A program made the translations under genes and the position numbers. Shown here in pieces: positions 38,975-47,586 of a stretch of DNA of 64,000 bases. Location: contig NZ_KI911782.1 of NCBI RefSeq assembly GCF_000515395.1, forward strand, positions 1,775,090-1,839,089, written 5' to 3'. A model generated the notes under the pieces. That model made no database searches. It saw only the letters and a list, made by a program, of their open reading frames with translations, and was not told the DNA's origin. Numbering within the stretch: the stretch's first letter is position 1; each line of letters begins with the position of its first letter. Origin of the DNA: Jiangella gansuensis DSM 44835 (GTDB taxonomy: Bacteria > Actinomycetota > Actinomycetes > Jiangellales > Jiangellaceae).

Positions 38975-40474
38975 ATGACCGTCGCCACCGCCCTCCCGAC
39001 CTTCGACGAGGCCATCGCCACGTTCGAGCCCGTCATGGGCATGGAGGTCCACGTCGAGCTGGGCACCGCCACCAAGATGTTCTGCGGCTGCTCGACGCAG
39101 TTCGGCGCCGAGCCGAACTCGCAGGTGTGCCCCGTCTGTCTCGGCCTGCCCGGCTCGCTGCCCGTGGTGAACCGGGTGGCCGTCGAGTCCGCCATCCGCA
39201 TCGGGCTGGCGCTGAACTGCAGCATCGCCGAATGGTGCCGGTTCGCCCGGAAGAACTACTTCTACCCGGACATGCCGAAGAACTACCAGGTCTCCCAGTA
39301 CGACGAGCCGATCGCGTTCGACGGCTGGCTGGACGTCACGGCCGAGGGCGAGACGCATCGCATCGGCATCGAGCGCGCGCACATGGAGGAGGACACCGGC
39401 AAGTCGCTGCACGTCGGCGGCGTCACCGGGCGCATCCACGGTGCCAGCCACTCGCTGCTCGACTACAACCGCTCCGGCATCCCGCTGATCGAGATCGTCA
39501 CCAAGCCGATCGAGGTCCCGCCGGCGGTCGCACCCGCCGTCGCCCGCGCGTACGTCACCGAGTTGCGTGAACTGATCAAGGCGCTCGGTGTCTCCGAGGC
39601 CCGCATGGAGCTGGGCCAGCTGCGCTGCGACGCCAACGTGTCGCTGCGCCGGCCGGGCGACCCGTACGGCACCCGCACCGAGACGAAGAACGTCAACTCG
39701 CTGCGGTCGGTCGAGCGGGCGGTCACCTACGAGATCCGCCGCCAGGCATCGGTGCTGGGTGACGGCGGCGTCATCATTCAGGAAACCCGGCACTGGCACG
39801 AGGACACCGGCGAGACCACCTCGGGCCGGGTCAAGGAGGAAGCCGAGGACTACCGGTACTTCCCCGAGCCCGATCTGGTGCCGGTGGCGCCGTCCCGGGA
39901 GTGGGTCGAGCAACTGCGCGAGACCCTGCCGGAGCCGCCGGCCGCCCGCCGGGCACGGCTGCAGGCCGAGTGGGGCTTCACCGACCTGGAGATGCGCGAC
40001 GTCGTCAACGCGGGCGCGCTCGTGCTGGTCGCGGCCACCGTCGAGGCGGGCGCGTCCGCGGGCGGCGCCAAGAAGTGGTGGCTCGGTGAGATCGCCCGGG
40101 TGGCCAACGAACGCGGCGTCGCGATCGAGGAAGCCGGCATCGCGCCGGCCGACGTCGCCCGGGTCGAGGCGCTGGTGGCAGAGGGCTCGCTGAACGACAA
40201 GCTGGCCCGCCAGGTGGTCGAGGGCGTCCTGGCCGGCGAGGGCGGGCCGGACGCCGTCGTCGAGGCGCGCGGCCTCGTGCTGGTCAACGACGACGCCGCG
40301 CTCGGTGCCGCCGTCGACGACGCCATCGCCGCGCAGCCGGACGTCGCGGAGAAGATCCGCGGCGGCAACCTCGGCGCCGTCGGTGCGCTGATCGGTGCGG
40401 TCATGAAGACCACCCGCGGCCAGGCCGACGCCAAACGTGCCCGCGAGCTCATCCTGGAGCGGCTCTCCTCCTGA
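38975..40474 (+). CDS. gatB: Aspartyl/glutamyl-tRNA amidotransferase subunit B
   Basis: The 499-aa kinase-like subunit that activates the tRNA-bound Glu or Asp and carries the ammonia tunnel. Features: [33 protein letters not shown], the zinc Cys residues, [19 protein letters not shown], and a C-terminal GatB/YqeY tail domain ([21 protein letters not shown]). The ATG directly follows the stop of the small ORF. It completes the gat operon. Confidence 0.97.
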   Translation: MTVATALPTFDEAIATFEPVMGMEVHVELGTATKMFCGCSTQFGAEPNSQVCPVCLGLPGSLPVVNRVAVESAIRIGLALNCSIAEWCRFARKNYFYPDMPKNYQVSQYDEPIAFDGWLDVTAEGETHRIGIERAHMEEDTGKSLHVGGVTGRIHGASHSLLDYNRSGIPLIEIVTKPIEVPPAVAPAVARAYVTELRELIKALGVSEARMELGQLRCDANVSLRRPGDPYGTRTETKNVNSLRSVERAVTYEIRRQASVLGDGGVIIQETRHWHEDTGETTSGRVKEEAEDYRYFPEPDLVPVAPSREWVEQLRETLPEPPAARRARLQAEWGFTDLEMRDVVNAGALVLVAATVEAGASAGGAKKWWLGEIARVANERGVAIEEAGIAPADVARVEALVAEGSLNDKLARQVVEGVLAGEGGPDAVVEARGLVLVNDDAALGAAVDDAIAAQPDVAEKIRGGNLGAVGALIGAVMKTTRGQADAKRARELILERLSS

Positions 40475-40497
40475 CCCGTGGGAAATGATCACGTTCG

Positions 40498-40557
40498 GCA
40501 TGGGTGCTCCCGCTCCACCAGGAATGCTTGCCTCCTGAGGCGGGAGAACGCATAGTG
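40498..40557. repeat. GCGTTCTCCCGC-type palindromic repeat, copy 1
   Basis: An imperfect inverted repeat (GGTGCTCCCGC on the left, GGCGGGAGAACGC on the right, ending ATAGTG) between gatB and the M50 peptidase. It aligns with the reverse complement of 45629-45690, including the loop (CCACCAGGAATGCTTGCC against CCACCAGGGATGTTGGCG). The right arm supplies the GGGAG used as Shine-Dalgarno of the peptidase gene. Confidence 0.7.
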
Positions 40558-41286
40558 ACCGGCTCCGTCGACGGCGTCCGCGACTGGTTCGCCGAGGTCC
40601 GGGTCGACGAGACCGTCGCCACCTTGCCGTCGGCGACGGTGCTCGGCTTCGCACTCGCCGGGGTGGCGGTCGCGGTCTACGGCCCGACCTGGCGGTTCGC
40701 CGGCTACCCGGTCACCATCGTGCACGAGCTGGGCCACGTCGTCGCCGCGATGACCGCCGGCTTCCGGCTGCGCGGGGTGACGGTGCGTGGCGACCTGTCC
40801 GGTGCCACGAACTTCTGGTCGCACAGCGTCCCCGGCACCCTGTGGACCATGTGGTGGGGCTACCCGGCGCCCGCGGTGGTCGGCTGGGCGCTGGTCTGGG
40901 CCGCCACCCACGGCTGGTCCCGCCTGGCGTTGGCGGTACTGGTCGCGTGCCTGGCGCTGGTGTTCCTGCTGTCGCGCAGCTGGCTCACCGTCGCCGTGGT
41001 GCTGACGACGGGGGTGGCGTTCGGCCTGGTCGGGTGGTACGGGTCGGCCTGGCTGTGCACGGTGGTGGTGTTCGCGTTCGCGTGGCTGCTGACGGTGGGA
41101 GCCGTGCGGGGGCTGTGGGCGGTGGTGCGGGCGCACACCAGCGGCCGCGGCGTCGAGATGTCCGACGCATACCTCATGGCACAGCGGACGGTGCTGCCCG
41201 GCGGCCTGTGGCTGTTCACGTTCGCCCTGGTCATCGGGGCGTGCGCGTGGTTCAACGTGATGTCGGTGGTCGACGCCGTGTCGTGA
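40555..41286 (+). CDS. M50 family metallopeptidase, membrane-embedded
   Basis: A 243-aa polytopic membrane protein with the zinc-protease motif HELGH at residues 57-61 inside a helix (GYPVTIVHELGHVVAAMTAGF), as in site-2 protease-like M50B enzymes of actinobacteria. About six further hydrophobic helices follow. An obvious second LDG-type motif is not seen, so catalytic competence is likely but not certain. GTG 40555 is used; the upstream GGGAG lies within a palindromic repeat. Substrate unknown. Confidence 0.82.
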   Translation: MTGSVDGVRDWFAEVRVDETVATLPSATVLGFALAGVAVAVYGPTWRFAGYPVTIVHELGHVVAAMTAGFRLRGVTVRGDLSGATNFWSHSVPGTLWTMWWGYPAPAVVGWALVWAATHGWSRLALAVLVACLALVFLLSRSWLTVAVVLTTGVAFGLVGWYGSAWLCTVVVFAFAWLLTVGAVRGLWAVVRAHTSGRGVEMSDAYLMAQRTVLPGGLWLFTFALVIGACAWFNVMSVVDAVS

Positions 41287-41290
41287 TCCG

Positions 41291-41364
41291 CGTTGATCTT
41301 GGACTTCTGGCGGAATCTATCGGACATTTCGCCCTACGATTGCGCCGTTGCTCCAAGATCAACG
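41291..41364. repeat. 74-bp palindromic repeat, copy 2 (inverted relative to copy 1)
   Basis: CGTTGATCTTGGA and TCCAAGATCAACG bound a 74-bp element right after the M50 peptidase stop. It is the inverted counterpart of 9129-9202. Its terminal arms are identical and the interior agrees at most positions. The element lies directly upstream of the monooxygenase start and is open in that reading frame, which can mislead start-codon choice. Confidence 0.85.
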
Positions 41365-41376
41365 CTGGTGGGATGG

Positions 41377-42468
41377 ATGGCGCGAGCTTCCGTCGTTGTT
41401 GGCCATGACGTGGACGTGGATGTCGTTGTGATCGGGGCCGGGCAGGCGGGGCTCTCCACGGCCTACCACCTGCGGCGGCTGGGCGTGGACTTCGTCGTGC
41501 TCGACGGTGCGTCCCGGCCGGGCGGCGCGTGGACCGAGCGGCCGCCGACCCTCACGATGGCCAAGGTGCACGGCGTGTTCGACCTGCCCGGCGCGACCAT
41601 GTCGCCGTCGTCGCCGTCTGCGCCAGCCTCGGACGTCGTCGGGCAGCACTACGCGGAGTACGAGCGGCGCTTCGAGCTGCCGGTCCTGCGACCGGTCCCG
41701 GTGCTGGCTGTCCGGTCGGCGGGGGAGCGGCTGGACGTGTCGACGCCGGCCGGCACCTGGCTGGCGCGGGCCGTCGTGAACGCGACCGGTACCTGGACCC
41801 GTCCGTACTGGCCGTCGTATCCGGGCGCGTCGAGTTTCGCCGGCCGGCAGTTGCACTCCGCATCGTACCGGGGACCGTCGCCGTTCACGGGCCGGCGGGT
41901 CGTCGTCGTCGGCGGCGGCAACTCGGCCACGCACATCCTCTCCGAACTCGGCGACGTCGCGGCCGAGGTCACCTGGGTGACCCGCCGGCCGCCGGAGTTC
42001 CGCGACGGCGAGTTCACCGAGGACGTCGGCCGCTCCGTGATCGCCGAGGTCGACGCCCGCGTCCGGGCCGGCCTGCCACCGCGCAGCGTTGTCAGCGTCA
42101 CCGGCCTCGCCTACACGACGGTGGTCCGCGAGGCGCTGGCCAAGGGTGTGCTGAACCGGCGGCCCATGTTCACAGTGATCCGGCCGGACGGCGTCGTGTT
42201 CGCCGACGGCACGGTGATCGCGGCCGACGACATCATCTGGGCGACCGGGTTCCGGCCGGCACTGGGACACCTGGCACCGCTCGGGCTGCGTGAACCGGGT
42301 GGCGGGATCCGGATGGACGGCACCCGGGTCGTCGCCGACCCCCGCGTCCACCTCGTCGGCTACGGCCCGTCCGCCAGCACCGTCGGCGCCAACCGGGCCG
42401 GCCGGGCGGCGGCACGGGAGCTCAGGCGGTTCCTGGGCGAACCGTCGTTGCTCGCCTCGGCCAGCTGA
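41377..42468 (+). CDS. FAD-dependent NAD(P)-binding monooxygenase-like protein
   Basis: A 363-aa two-dinucleotide-fold flavoprotein. The FAD site is VVVIGAGQAG (residues ~17-25), with YHLRRLG and RPGGAW following; the NADPH site is VVVVGGGNSATHI (~176-188), and DDIIWATGFRP closes the FAD domain. It resembles ArsO/CzcO-type flavin monooxygenases rather than Baeyer-Villiger enzymes, as the long fingerprint is absent. ATG 41377 is used; GTG 41410 is also possible. Substrate unknown. Confidence 0.82.
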   Translation: MARASVVVGHDVDVDVVVIGAGQAGLSTAYHLRRLGVDFVVLDGASRPGGAWTERPPTLTMAKVHGVFDLPGATMSPSSPSAPASDVVGQHYAEYERRFELPVLRPVPVLAVRSAGERLDVSTPAGTWLARAVVNATGTWTRPYWPSYPGASSFAGRQLHSASYRGPSPFTGRRVVVVGGGNSATHILSELGDVAAEVTWVTRRPPEFRDGEFTEDVGRSVIAEVDARVRAGLPPRSVVSVTGLAYTTVVREALAKGVLNRRPMFTVIRPDGVVFADGTVIAADDIIWATGFRPALGHLAPLGLREPGGGIRMDGTRVVADPRVHLVGYGPSASTVGANRAGRAAARELRRFLGEPSLLASAS

Positions 42469-42497
42469 CAGCGCGCCGGCGTGCTTGACTTGGCGTC

Positions 42498-43340
42498 GTG
42501 CGCTACGGACTGAAGCTGAGCCAGCTAGCACCCCTCGACGAGTTCCGCGCCGTCTGGCGGGTCGCCGACGACGCCGGGTTCGACCACTGCTGGAACATGG
42601 ACCATTTCGCCACCATCGGCGACGACGCGGCCGGCGACATCTTCGACGCCTGGACCATGCTGGCCGCGATGGCCGAGTCGACCACCAGGGTGCGGATCGG
42701 GTGCATGGTCACCGGTAACACGTACCGCCACCCCGGCGTCCTCGCCAAGATCGCCACCACAGTCGACCATCTGTCCGGCGGACGGCTGGAGTTCGGGCTC
42801 GGCGCCGCCTGGGCCGAGAACGAGCACACCATGCTCGGCCTGCAGTTCGGCACCGTGGGGGAGCGGCTGGACCGGCTGGAGGAAGCGTGCCAGCTGATCA
42901 GGTCGCTGTGGACGCAGCCGCGCACCACCTTCGAGGGCCGGCACTATCAGCTGCACGACGCCGTCGCCGAGCCGAAACCCGTCCAGCGCCCGCACCCGCC
43001 CGTCTGGATCGGCGGCAGCGGCCGCAAGCGGACCCTCCGGATCGCGGCGCAGTACGCCGACGCCTGGAACGCCACCGGCGTCTCGGCGGCCGAGTTCGCC
43101 GACCTCTCCGGCGTCCTCGACCAGCACTGCGCCGACGTCGGCCGCGACCCCGCCACCATCCGCCGCACCGTCCAACTGCGGCTGCCCGCCGCGGCCGACG
43201 ACCTGCTGTCCCAGGTCGAGGAGTACGCCCGCGCCGGCGTCGACGACATCGTCCTCGTCACGCACCCCGGCACCGCCGAGGCCGACGCGTCCCGAGCCGC
43301 CGAGCTACTGCCCCGCCTGCGCGAGATCGGCCCCGGATGA
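42498..43340 (+). CDS. LLM class F420-dependent oxidoreductase
   Basis: A 280-aa luciferase-like monooxygenase fold (TIM barrel), of the actinobacterial F420-binding type. Landmarks: GFDHCWNMDHF, TTRVRIGCMVTGNTYRHP, KIATTVDHLSGGRLEFGLGAAW and RPHPPVWIGGSGRKRTLRIAAQYADAW. The start is GTG 42498. It overlaps the following AraC gene by four bases, so it probably forms an autoregulated pair. Substrate unknown. Confidence 0.88.
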   Translation: MRYGLKLSQLAPLDEFRAVWRVADDAGFDHCWNMDHFATIGDDAAGDIFDAWTMLAAMAESTTRVRIGCMVTGNTYRHPGVLAKIATTVDHLSGGRLEFGLGAAWAENEHTMLGLQFGTVGERLDRLEEACQLIRSLWTQPRTTFEGRHYQLHDAVAEPKPVQRPHPPVWIGGSGRKRTLRIAAQYADAWNATGVSAAEFADLSGVLDQHCADVGRDPATIRRTVQLRLPAAADDLLSQVEEYARAGVDDIVLVTHPGTAEADASRAAELLPRLREIGPG

Positions 43341-44170
43341 CCGCATCTGCGCCGTGGAGCCCGGCCGGCCTCTCCGACGTCGTCCTCCTGGACGGACCAG
43401 CGCAGAGCTACCGAGGCAACGTTCACCGCGAGCTGAAGGTCATGGTGACCGACCAGCCGTACGAGATCACCCGGCGCGACGCGACCCACCTCGTCCCCGC
43501 GGGCGCGCTCGTCGCGTTGCACGCCGACGAGGCACACTCCGGCCGGCCTACCGAGTCGCCGCCCGGACGGTGGCGCATCATCTGCGTCCCGCCGGCCGTC
43601 GTGGCGGAGGCCGCGGGTGGTTCGGGGCTACGGTTCGATCCGCCGGTCGTCGACGATGCCGGGCTCGCCGGGCTGTTCGCGGCGGTCTTCGACCTGATGA
43701 CGCAGCCGGTGCCGGCCGGCGAACGGCGTCAGGCGCTGGTCGAGCTGGTGGCGGCGTTGGTACCGCACTCCAGCGACGACCTCATGGGGTCAGGAGATGC
43801 GGGACCGGCCGATGCCGCCGTCGACAAGCTGAGGCTGCACCTGGAGCAGAACCGGTCCCGCAACGTGTCACTCGACGAACTCGCGGACCTGGTCGGCATG
43901 AGCAAGTACCGGATGGTACGTGCCTGCACCGCCCGCTTCGGCGCCGCGCCGCATGCGCTGCACCTGCAGTTGCGGCTCGACCTGGCACGCGAGCTCATCC
44001 GTCGCGGCCACCCGCTGGTGGACGTCGCGCTGGTCACCGGCTTCCACGACCAGCCGCACTTCGGCCGGACGTTCGCACGCGCCTACGGGCAGACACCGTC
44101 GCAGTACCGGGCGGCGTGGTCCGGCGACGACGCCCCCAAGCGGGCCGTCGACGTCAGCGAACCACTTTGA
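43337..44170 (+). CDS. AraC family transcriptional regulator
   Basis: A 277-aa regulator with an N-terminal cupin-like sensing domain (AraC_binding; HLVPAGALVALHADEAH) and a C-terminal double HTH (VSLDELADLVGMSKYRMVRACTARFG, then DVALVTGFHDQPHFGRTFARAYGQTPSQYR). The ATG overlaps the stop of the LLM oxidoreductase gene. The 3' end overlaps the convergent reductase gene by 17 bp. Effector unknown. Confidence 0.9.
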   Translation: MTASAPWSPAGLSDVVLLDGPAQSYRGNVHRELKVMVTDQPYEITRRDATHLVPAGALVALHADEAHSGRPTESPPGRWRIICVPPAVVAEAAGGSGLRFDPPVVDDAGLAGLFAAVFDLMTQPVPAGERRQALVELVAALVPHSSDDLMGSGDAGPADAAVDKLRLHLEQNRSRNVSLDELADLVGMSKYRMVRACTARFGAAPHALHLQLRLDLARELIRRGHPLVDVALVTGFHDQPHFGRTFARAYGQTPSQYRAAWSGDDAPKRAVDVSEPL

Positions 44171-44834
44171 TGTTGAACCTGGGGCTGCCCACCGCACCCC
44201 ACAGCCGCAGCCAGAACGCCACATACATTTCCGCGCCCCGCGCCGTCGCGATGTCACCGAGATCGATCACGTCGGTGTGCCCGAAGCTACGCAGCAGTTC
44301 CGTGACGCGGGCCTTCGCGTCGGCGTCGTCGCCGGACACGAACACGGAGTGGTCGCCGCCGGCCAGCTGAGCGGGGTTCGCCATCAACGACGCGTTCATC
44401 GTGTTCAACGTCTTGACCACATGCGCCGTCGGATGGGCCCGCTGGATCCGCTCGGCAAGCGAGTCGTCGTCCTTGACGAAGAGCGTCGGCGCCGCGCCGG
44501 CGGAGAAGTCGAGCGGGTTGGAGATGTCGACGATCGTCTTGCCGGACAGATTCTCCGCACCGGCCGAGGCCAGGACGTCGAGCGCGGTCGCGCCGTTGCC
44601 GGCGAGCACCACGAACTCGTCCGCCGCCTCCGCCGCGTCGGCGAAGGTGCCCAGCCGAAGGTTCGAGTGCGAATCGAGCCAGACCGAGAACGGCGCGCCG
44701 CTGGCGTCCGGGTCGGTCCGCACCTTGGTGGCATCCGGGTCCCTGGTCCCGACGACGACGTCATGACCCAGCTCGCCGAGCCGCCCAGCGATGGCCCGGC
44801 CGACCATCCCGGTGCCGAGAACCGCACATGGCAT
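44154..44834 (-). CDS. NADPH-dependent F420 reductase-like protein
   Basis: A 226-aa Rossmann protein. The N-terminus MPCAVLGTGMVGRAIAGRL holds the GxGxxG loop and GTRDPDATK an NADP-type Arg; VKTLNTMNASLM is typical of the F420:NADPH oxidoreductase-like/YrfP group. Many relatives do not use F420, so the cofactor partner is uncertain. ATG 44834 has AAGGA about 10 nt upstream. An F420-type oxidoreductase and AraC gene lie next to it on the other strand. Confidence 0.8.
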   Translation of the reverse strand: MPCAVLGTGMVGRAIAGRLGELGHDVVVGTRDPDATKVRTDPDASGAPFSVWLDSHSNLRLGTFADAAEAADEFVVLAGNGATALDVLASAGAENLSGKTIVDISNPLDFSAGAAPTLFVKDDDSLAERIQRAHPTAHVVKTLNTMNASLMANPAQLAGGDHSVFVSGDDADAKARVTELLRSFGHTDVIDLGDIATARGAEMYVAFWLRLWGAVGSPRFNIKVVR

Positions 44835-45008
44835 GTGATCGATGTCCTTCCCTGAGGTGTCAGGTCGAATCTTCACCGGCCGTGGGCAGGCTGTCTTGTA
44901 AGAACTTGCCTGAGCTGGCGTGGAATGGTGCCGGAGAGGCGCTGGGCCGCGGCGGAACCGCGGCGGCGCGGGTACGGTGGATCACACGCATTGTGGGAGG
45001 TGAGCGCC

Positions 45009-45401
45009 GTGAGCGCCTTCACCGTGGAGTTCGACAACAGTCCCGGCCGGCTGGCCGCCCTGTGCGAGCTGATGGCTGAGCGCGGCATCAACCTGGTCAT
45101 TTGCGGCGTCACCCACGGCGACACCGGCACCGTCGCGTTCATCGCCGACGACGAAGCCGCCGCCCGGTCCGCCCTCCAGGACGCCGACCTTGCCGCCACC
45201 GAACGACCAGCGCTCACCGTGCGGCTGAAGAACACCCCCGGTGCCGGCGCCCAACTCTTCCGCCGGCTCGCCGACGCCGGCGTGAACGTCGACGTGTTCC
45301 TGCCCATTCACGTCGCCGACACGCAGTTCATGGCCGTGCTCTGCGTCGACGACATCGAGACGGCCCGCACGGCGTTGGGCACCCAGATCGTGTCGCGGTG
45401 A
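45009..45401 (+). CDS. Tandem ACT domain protein
   Basis: A 130-aa protein made almost wholly of two ACT-like modules: VSAFTVEFDNSPGRLAALCELMAERGINL (residues 1-29) and ALTVRLKNTPGAGAQLFRRLADAGVNVDVFLP (~62-93). Such stand-alone ACT proteins bind amino acids and act as small regulators. GTG 45009 is set by GGGAGGTG 6 nt upstream. Neighbours give no pathway hint. Confidence 0.82.
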   Translation: MSAFTVEFDNSPGRLAALCELMAERGINLVICGVTHGDTGTVAFIADDEAAARSALQDADLAATERPALTVRLKNTPGAGAQLFRRLADAGVNVDVFLPIHVADTQFMAVLCVDDIETARTALGTQIVSR

Positions 45402-45891
45402 CGCGGTTCGGGAGCTCGGTGCGTGCGCGGCACGGGAGCAGTGACCTTCCGCAGCGGCTTGGCCATGCATCGCGCGTCGCGGTGCGCGTCGTGAAGCTCG
45501 CGGCGTCGGATACCGCCCAGGCGAATACCCTCGGGTGCGAGCTCCGACGACGCTAGACGTGGAGGTCATGGGGTAGTGGAGGCGGACGTGGACGTCCGGC
45601 AGCCATGATCATCAACGATCCGGCACATCACTAGGCGTTCTCCCGCTGCACCACGCCAACATCCCTGGTGGTGCGGGAGAACGCCCAGTGTCGTCCGCGA
45701 CTTCCCCTGATGACGACCGCCGCGGCGGCCGGCCCATCGCGCAAACTCGTGGCCGTCACGATTGGTGATCTGTTGCCACCTACAGAGGGTGACAGGAACG
45801 TTTCGCCGAGTCCGATGCGCCGTCCGGCAGCCGCGTCATAAGATCATCGGCTCGGTTCTGCACGGACGACAGCCGCTGGGAGACGCACGGA
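45402..45891. other. 490-bp intergenic region with two palindromic repeats
   Basis: No convincing gene. It holds the ATGATCATCAACGATC 16-mer at 45605-45620 (shared with 3787-3802) and the complete GCGTTCTCCCGC palindrome at 45629-45690. The remaining right part should carry the promoter for the lipoprotein gene; I see no clear -35/-10 pair. Confidence 0.5.
45629..45690. repeat. GCGTTCTCCCGC-type palindromic repeat, copy 2
   Basis: A 62-bp inverted repeat: CACTAGGCGTTCTCCCGC at the left and GCGGGAGAACGCCCAGTG at the right, with CACCA/TGGTG inner arms. It is the better-preserved relative of 40498-40557 and lies in the opposite orientation. About 18 of 20 outer stem bases pair. Confidence 0.8.
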
Positions 45892-46533
45892 ATGACGCGA
45901 CGAGTACGGTCGGTCCTCGCCTCGGCGATGGCTGTGGTGGTGATGATGGCTGCCGGGTGCGGCGGCACCGACGAACCCGCCGACGACGAGACGTCCTCGG
46001 TCCCGGTATCGACGGAGCCCGCGCTGACCGCCCCGCCCACGGTCACGCCGGAGGAACAGGCAGAAGCCGAGATCCTCGCAACCTTCGAAGACCTCATCGC
46101 CTCATGGGACGAGTTCAAGGCGAACGCAAGCGATTACGACACCTTCGAAGGTTGGAACGTAGCGCTGGTCGAGCAATGGCCTGTCGAGAGAAGTGCCAGT
46201 GCGGATCTGGCCAATTGGATTGCCTACTGGAAGGCGTCAGCGATCGAGCAGATCGGATACGCGGACGTCGCTAGGCATGACGTGACGAGCTTACGCATGG
46301 ATGTCTCAGATTCAGGAGTGCACGACGCAGAATCATGGGCCTGTCTTGACATGAGCGCGTTAACGTACGTCTCATACGACGGAGAGGCGGCGGAAATTCC
46401 TGTGGCGCCGGCTCTGCACCAAACCTGGGACATGGTCTGGGTCTATTCGCCCGTTGCTGAGCCGGACTTCGGAATAGAGGCGCCCGGCTGGTACCTGCAG
46501 AAGATCACAGTCTCAATAGATGAACCATGTTAA
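45892..46533 (+). CDS. Putative lipoprotein of unknown function
   Basis: A 213-aa exported protein with a type II signal peptide ending in MAAGCGG (lipid Cys ~24), then an acidic and Thr/Pro-rich linker. The mature part is soluble, mixed alpha/beta, with no domain I recognise (EILATFEDLIASWDEFKANA). From about 46050 the DNA is markedly less GC-rich than flanks, and two TTA codons occur, both unusual here. The next gene overlaps its stop, so the two form a pair often seen in actinobacterial accessory regions. Confidence 0.7.
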   Translation: MTRRVRSVLASAMAVVVMMAAGCGGTDEPADDETSSVPVSTEPALTAPPTVTPEEQAEAEILATFEDLIASWDEFKANASDYDTFEGWNVALVEQWPVERSASADLANWIAYWKASAIEQIGYADVARHDVTSLRMDVSDSGVHDAESWACLDMSALTYVSYDGEAAEIPVAPALHQTWDMVWVYSPVAEPDFGIEAPGWYLQKITVSIDEPC

Positions 46534-47483
46534 GAGCGCGCGTGACTCTAGGGCTGTTTTGGCTGCCCGTGCTGCTACTTATGGAGGCAACAGCGTCGGG
46601 GGCGGAGATCTCCTGCCCGCCCGGGACCTCTTGGAACGGTGGTTTCTGTCAAGAGAATGAGGTTCCTGACAGTGACATCGATAGCGGGTGTAGCCAGAAC
46701 CATCCGACCCTTTCCAATATCCCGTGCAGTATTGGTGAGTACCAATATAGTGCTGCACAAGACAGTTTCCTTCGTCCGCTTCGCCCGACCGAGAACGAGC
46801 GCTACCGGCCACCCGAGGGTGACCTCAGTCATCTGGGCCACTGGACGGGACCTGCCAATCAAGGTTGGATATTTGAGTGGCGCAAGCTTGCTGCCGTCTG
46901 GGGCGCCGGCACATACGCATGGGGTGCGTATGGGTTGATGTGGCTGGCCGACGCGCCTGGCACCGACCAACCGGTGGTCGACCCGGAGGCGGTCGCGCAG
47001 TCGATCCTCGACGGCATGGAACGCCGGCCGGTCGAGATCGGGATGGCGCCGGCTCCGCTCGACGCCGACTCGGACAGCATGGGCCTGGTCGGCGCGCCGG
47101 TGTGGATGTGGGTGGCCGATGCCGGGCCGACCACCTGGGGGCCGTTGGAGGAGTCCGCCACCGTCGGTGGCGTCACCGTGACCGTCACGGCGAGGGTCGA
47201 GCACGTCCGCTGGAGCATGGGCGACGGCGCCGAGATCACCTGCACCACCCCGGGTGAGCCGTACCGGACCAGCTACGGGGTCCGCGACTCACCGAGCTGC
47301 GGCCACCGGTACGAACGCACCAGCCGCGGCCAGCCGGGTACCGCCTACGAGGTCAGCGCCACCACCACGTGGACAGCGCAGTGGAGCGCCTCGACCGGCG
47401 TCTCCGGCGCGCTGGACGCCGGTTCGCTCACGTCGACGGCCCATGTGCGCATCGGTGAGCGTCAGGTGATCGAAGTCGGCTGA
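46527..47483 (+). CDS. Secreted protein of unknown function
   Basis: A 318-aa protein with a signal peptide (MLRARVTLGLFWLPVLLLME, cleaved near ASGAE). A Cys-rich segment (residues ~29-66) is followed by a region with GLVGAPVWMWVADAGPTTWGP and beta-strands (VTVTVTARVEHVRWSMGDG) that resemble a PKD-like or immunoglobulin-like fold. Codon 2 is TTA. The first ~135 codons are lower in GC than the rest, so the gene seems mosaic. It overlaps the lipoprotein gene; function unknown. Confidence 0.7.
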   Translation: MLRARVTLGLFWLPVLLLMEATASGAEISCPPGTSWNGGFCQENEVPDSDIDSGCSQNHPTLSNIPCSIGEYQYSAAQDSFLRPLRPTENERYRPPEGDLSHLGHWTGPANQGWIFEWRKLAAVWGAGTYAWGAYGLMWLADAPGTDQPVVDPEAVAQSILDGMERRPVEIGMAPAPLDADSDSMGLVGAPVWMWVADAGPTTWGPLEESATVGGVTVTVTARVEHVRWSMGDGAEITCTTPGEPYRTSYGVRDSPSCGHRYERTSRGQPGTAYEVSATTTWTAQWSASTGVSGALDAGSLTSTAHVRIGERQVIEVG

Positions 47484-47495
47484 CGGCGCCGTCGC

Positions 47496-47553
47496 CCCAT
47501 GATCATCCAGAGTTGACCCGGTCAGGGCCGGGTGAAGTCTGGATGATCATGGG
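47496..47553. repeat. ATGATCATCC palindrome, probable bidirectional terminator
   Basis: A 58-bp near-perfect hairpin: CCCATGATCATCCAGA pairs with its exact complement, followed by an inner CCCGG/CCGGG stem around a 5-nt loop. It lies between two convergent genes, starting 13 bp after the stop of the secreted protein gene, so it may terminate transcription from both sides. Its core relates it to the ATGATCAT repeats at 3786 and 45605. Confidence 0.75.
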
Positions 47554-47586
47554 AGCCACGCCGAGCCACGCCGAGCCACCCCACCC

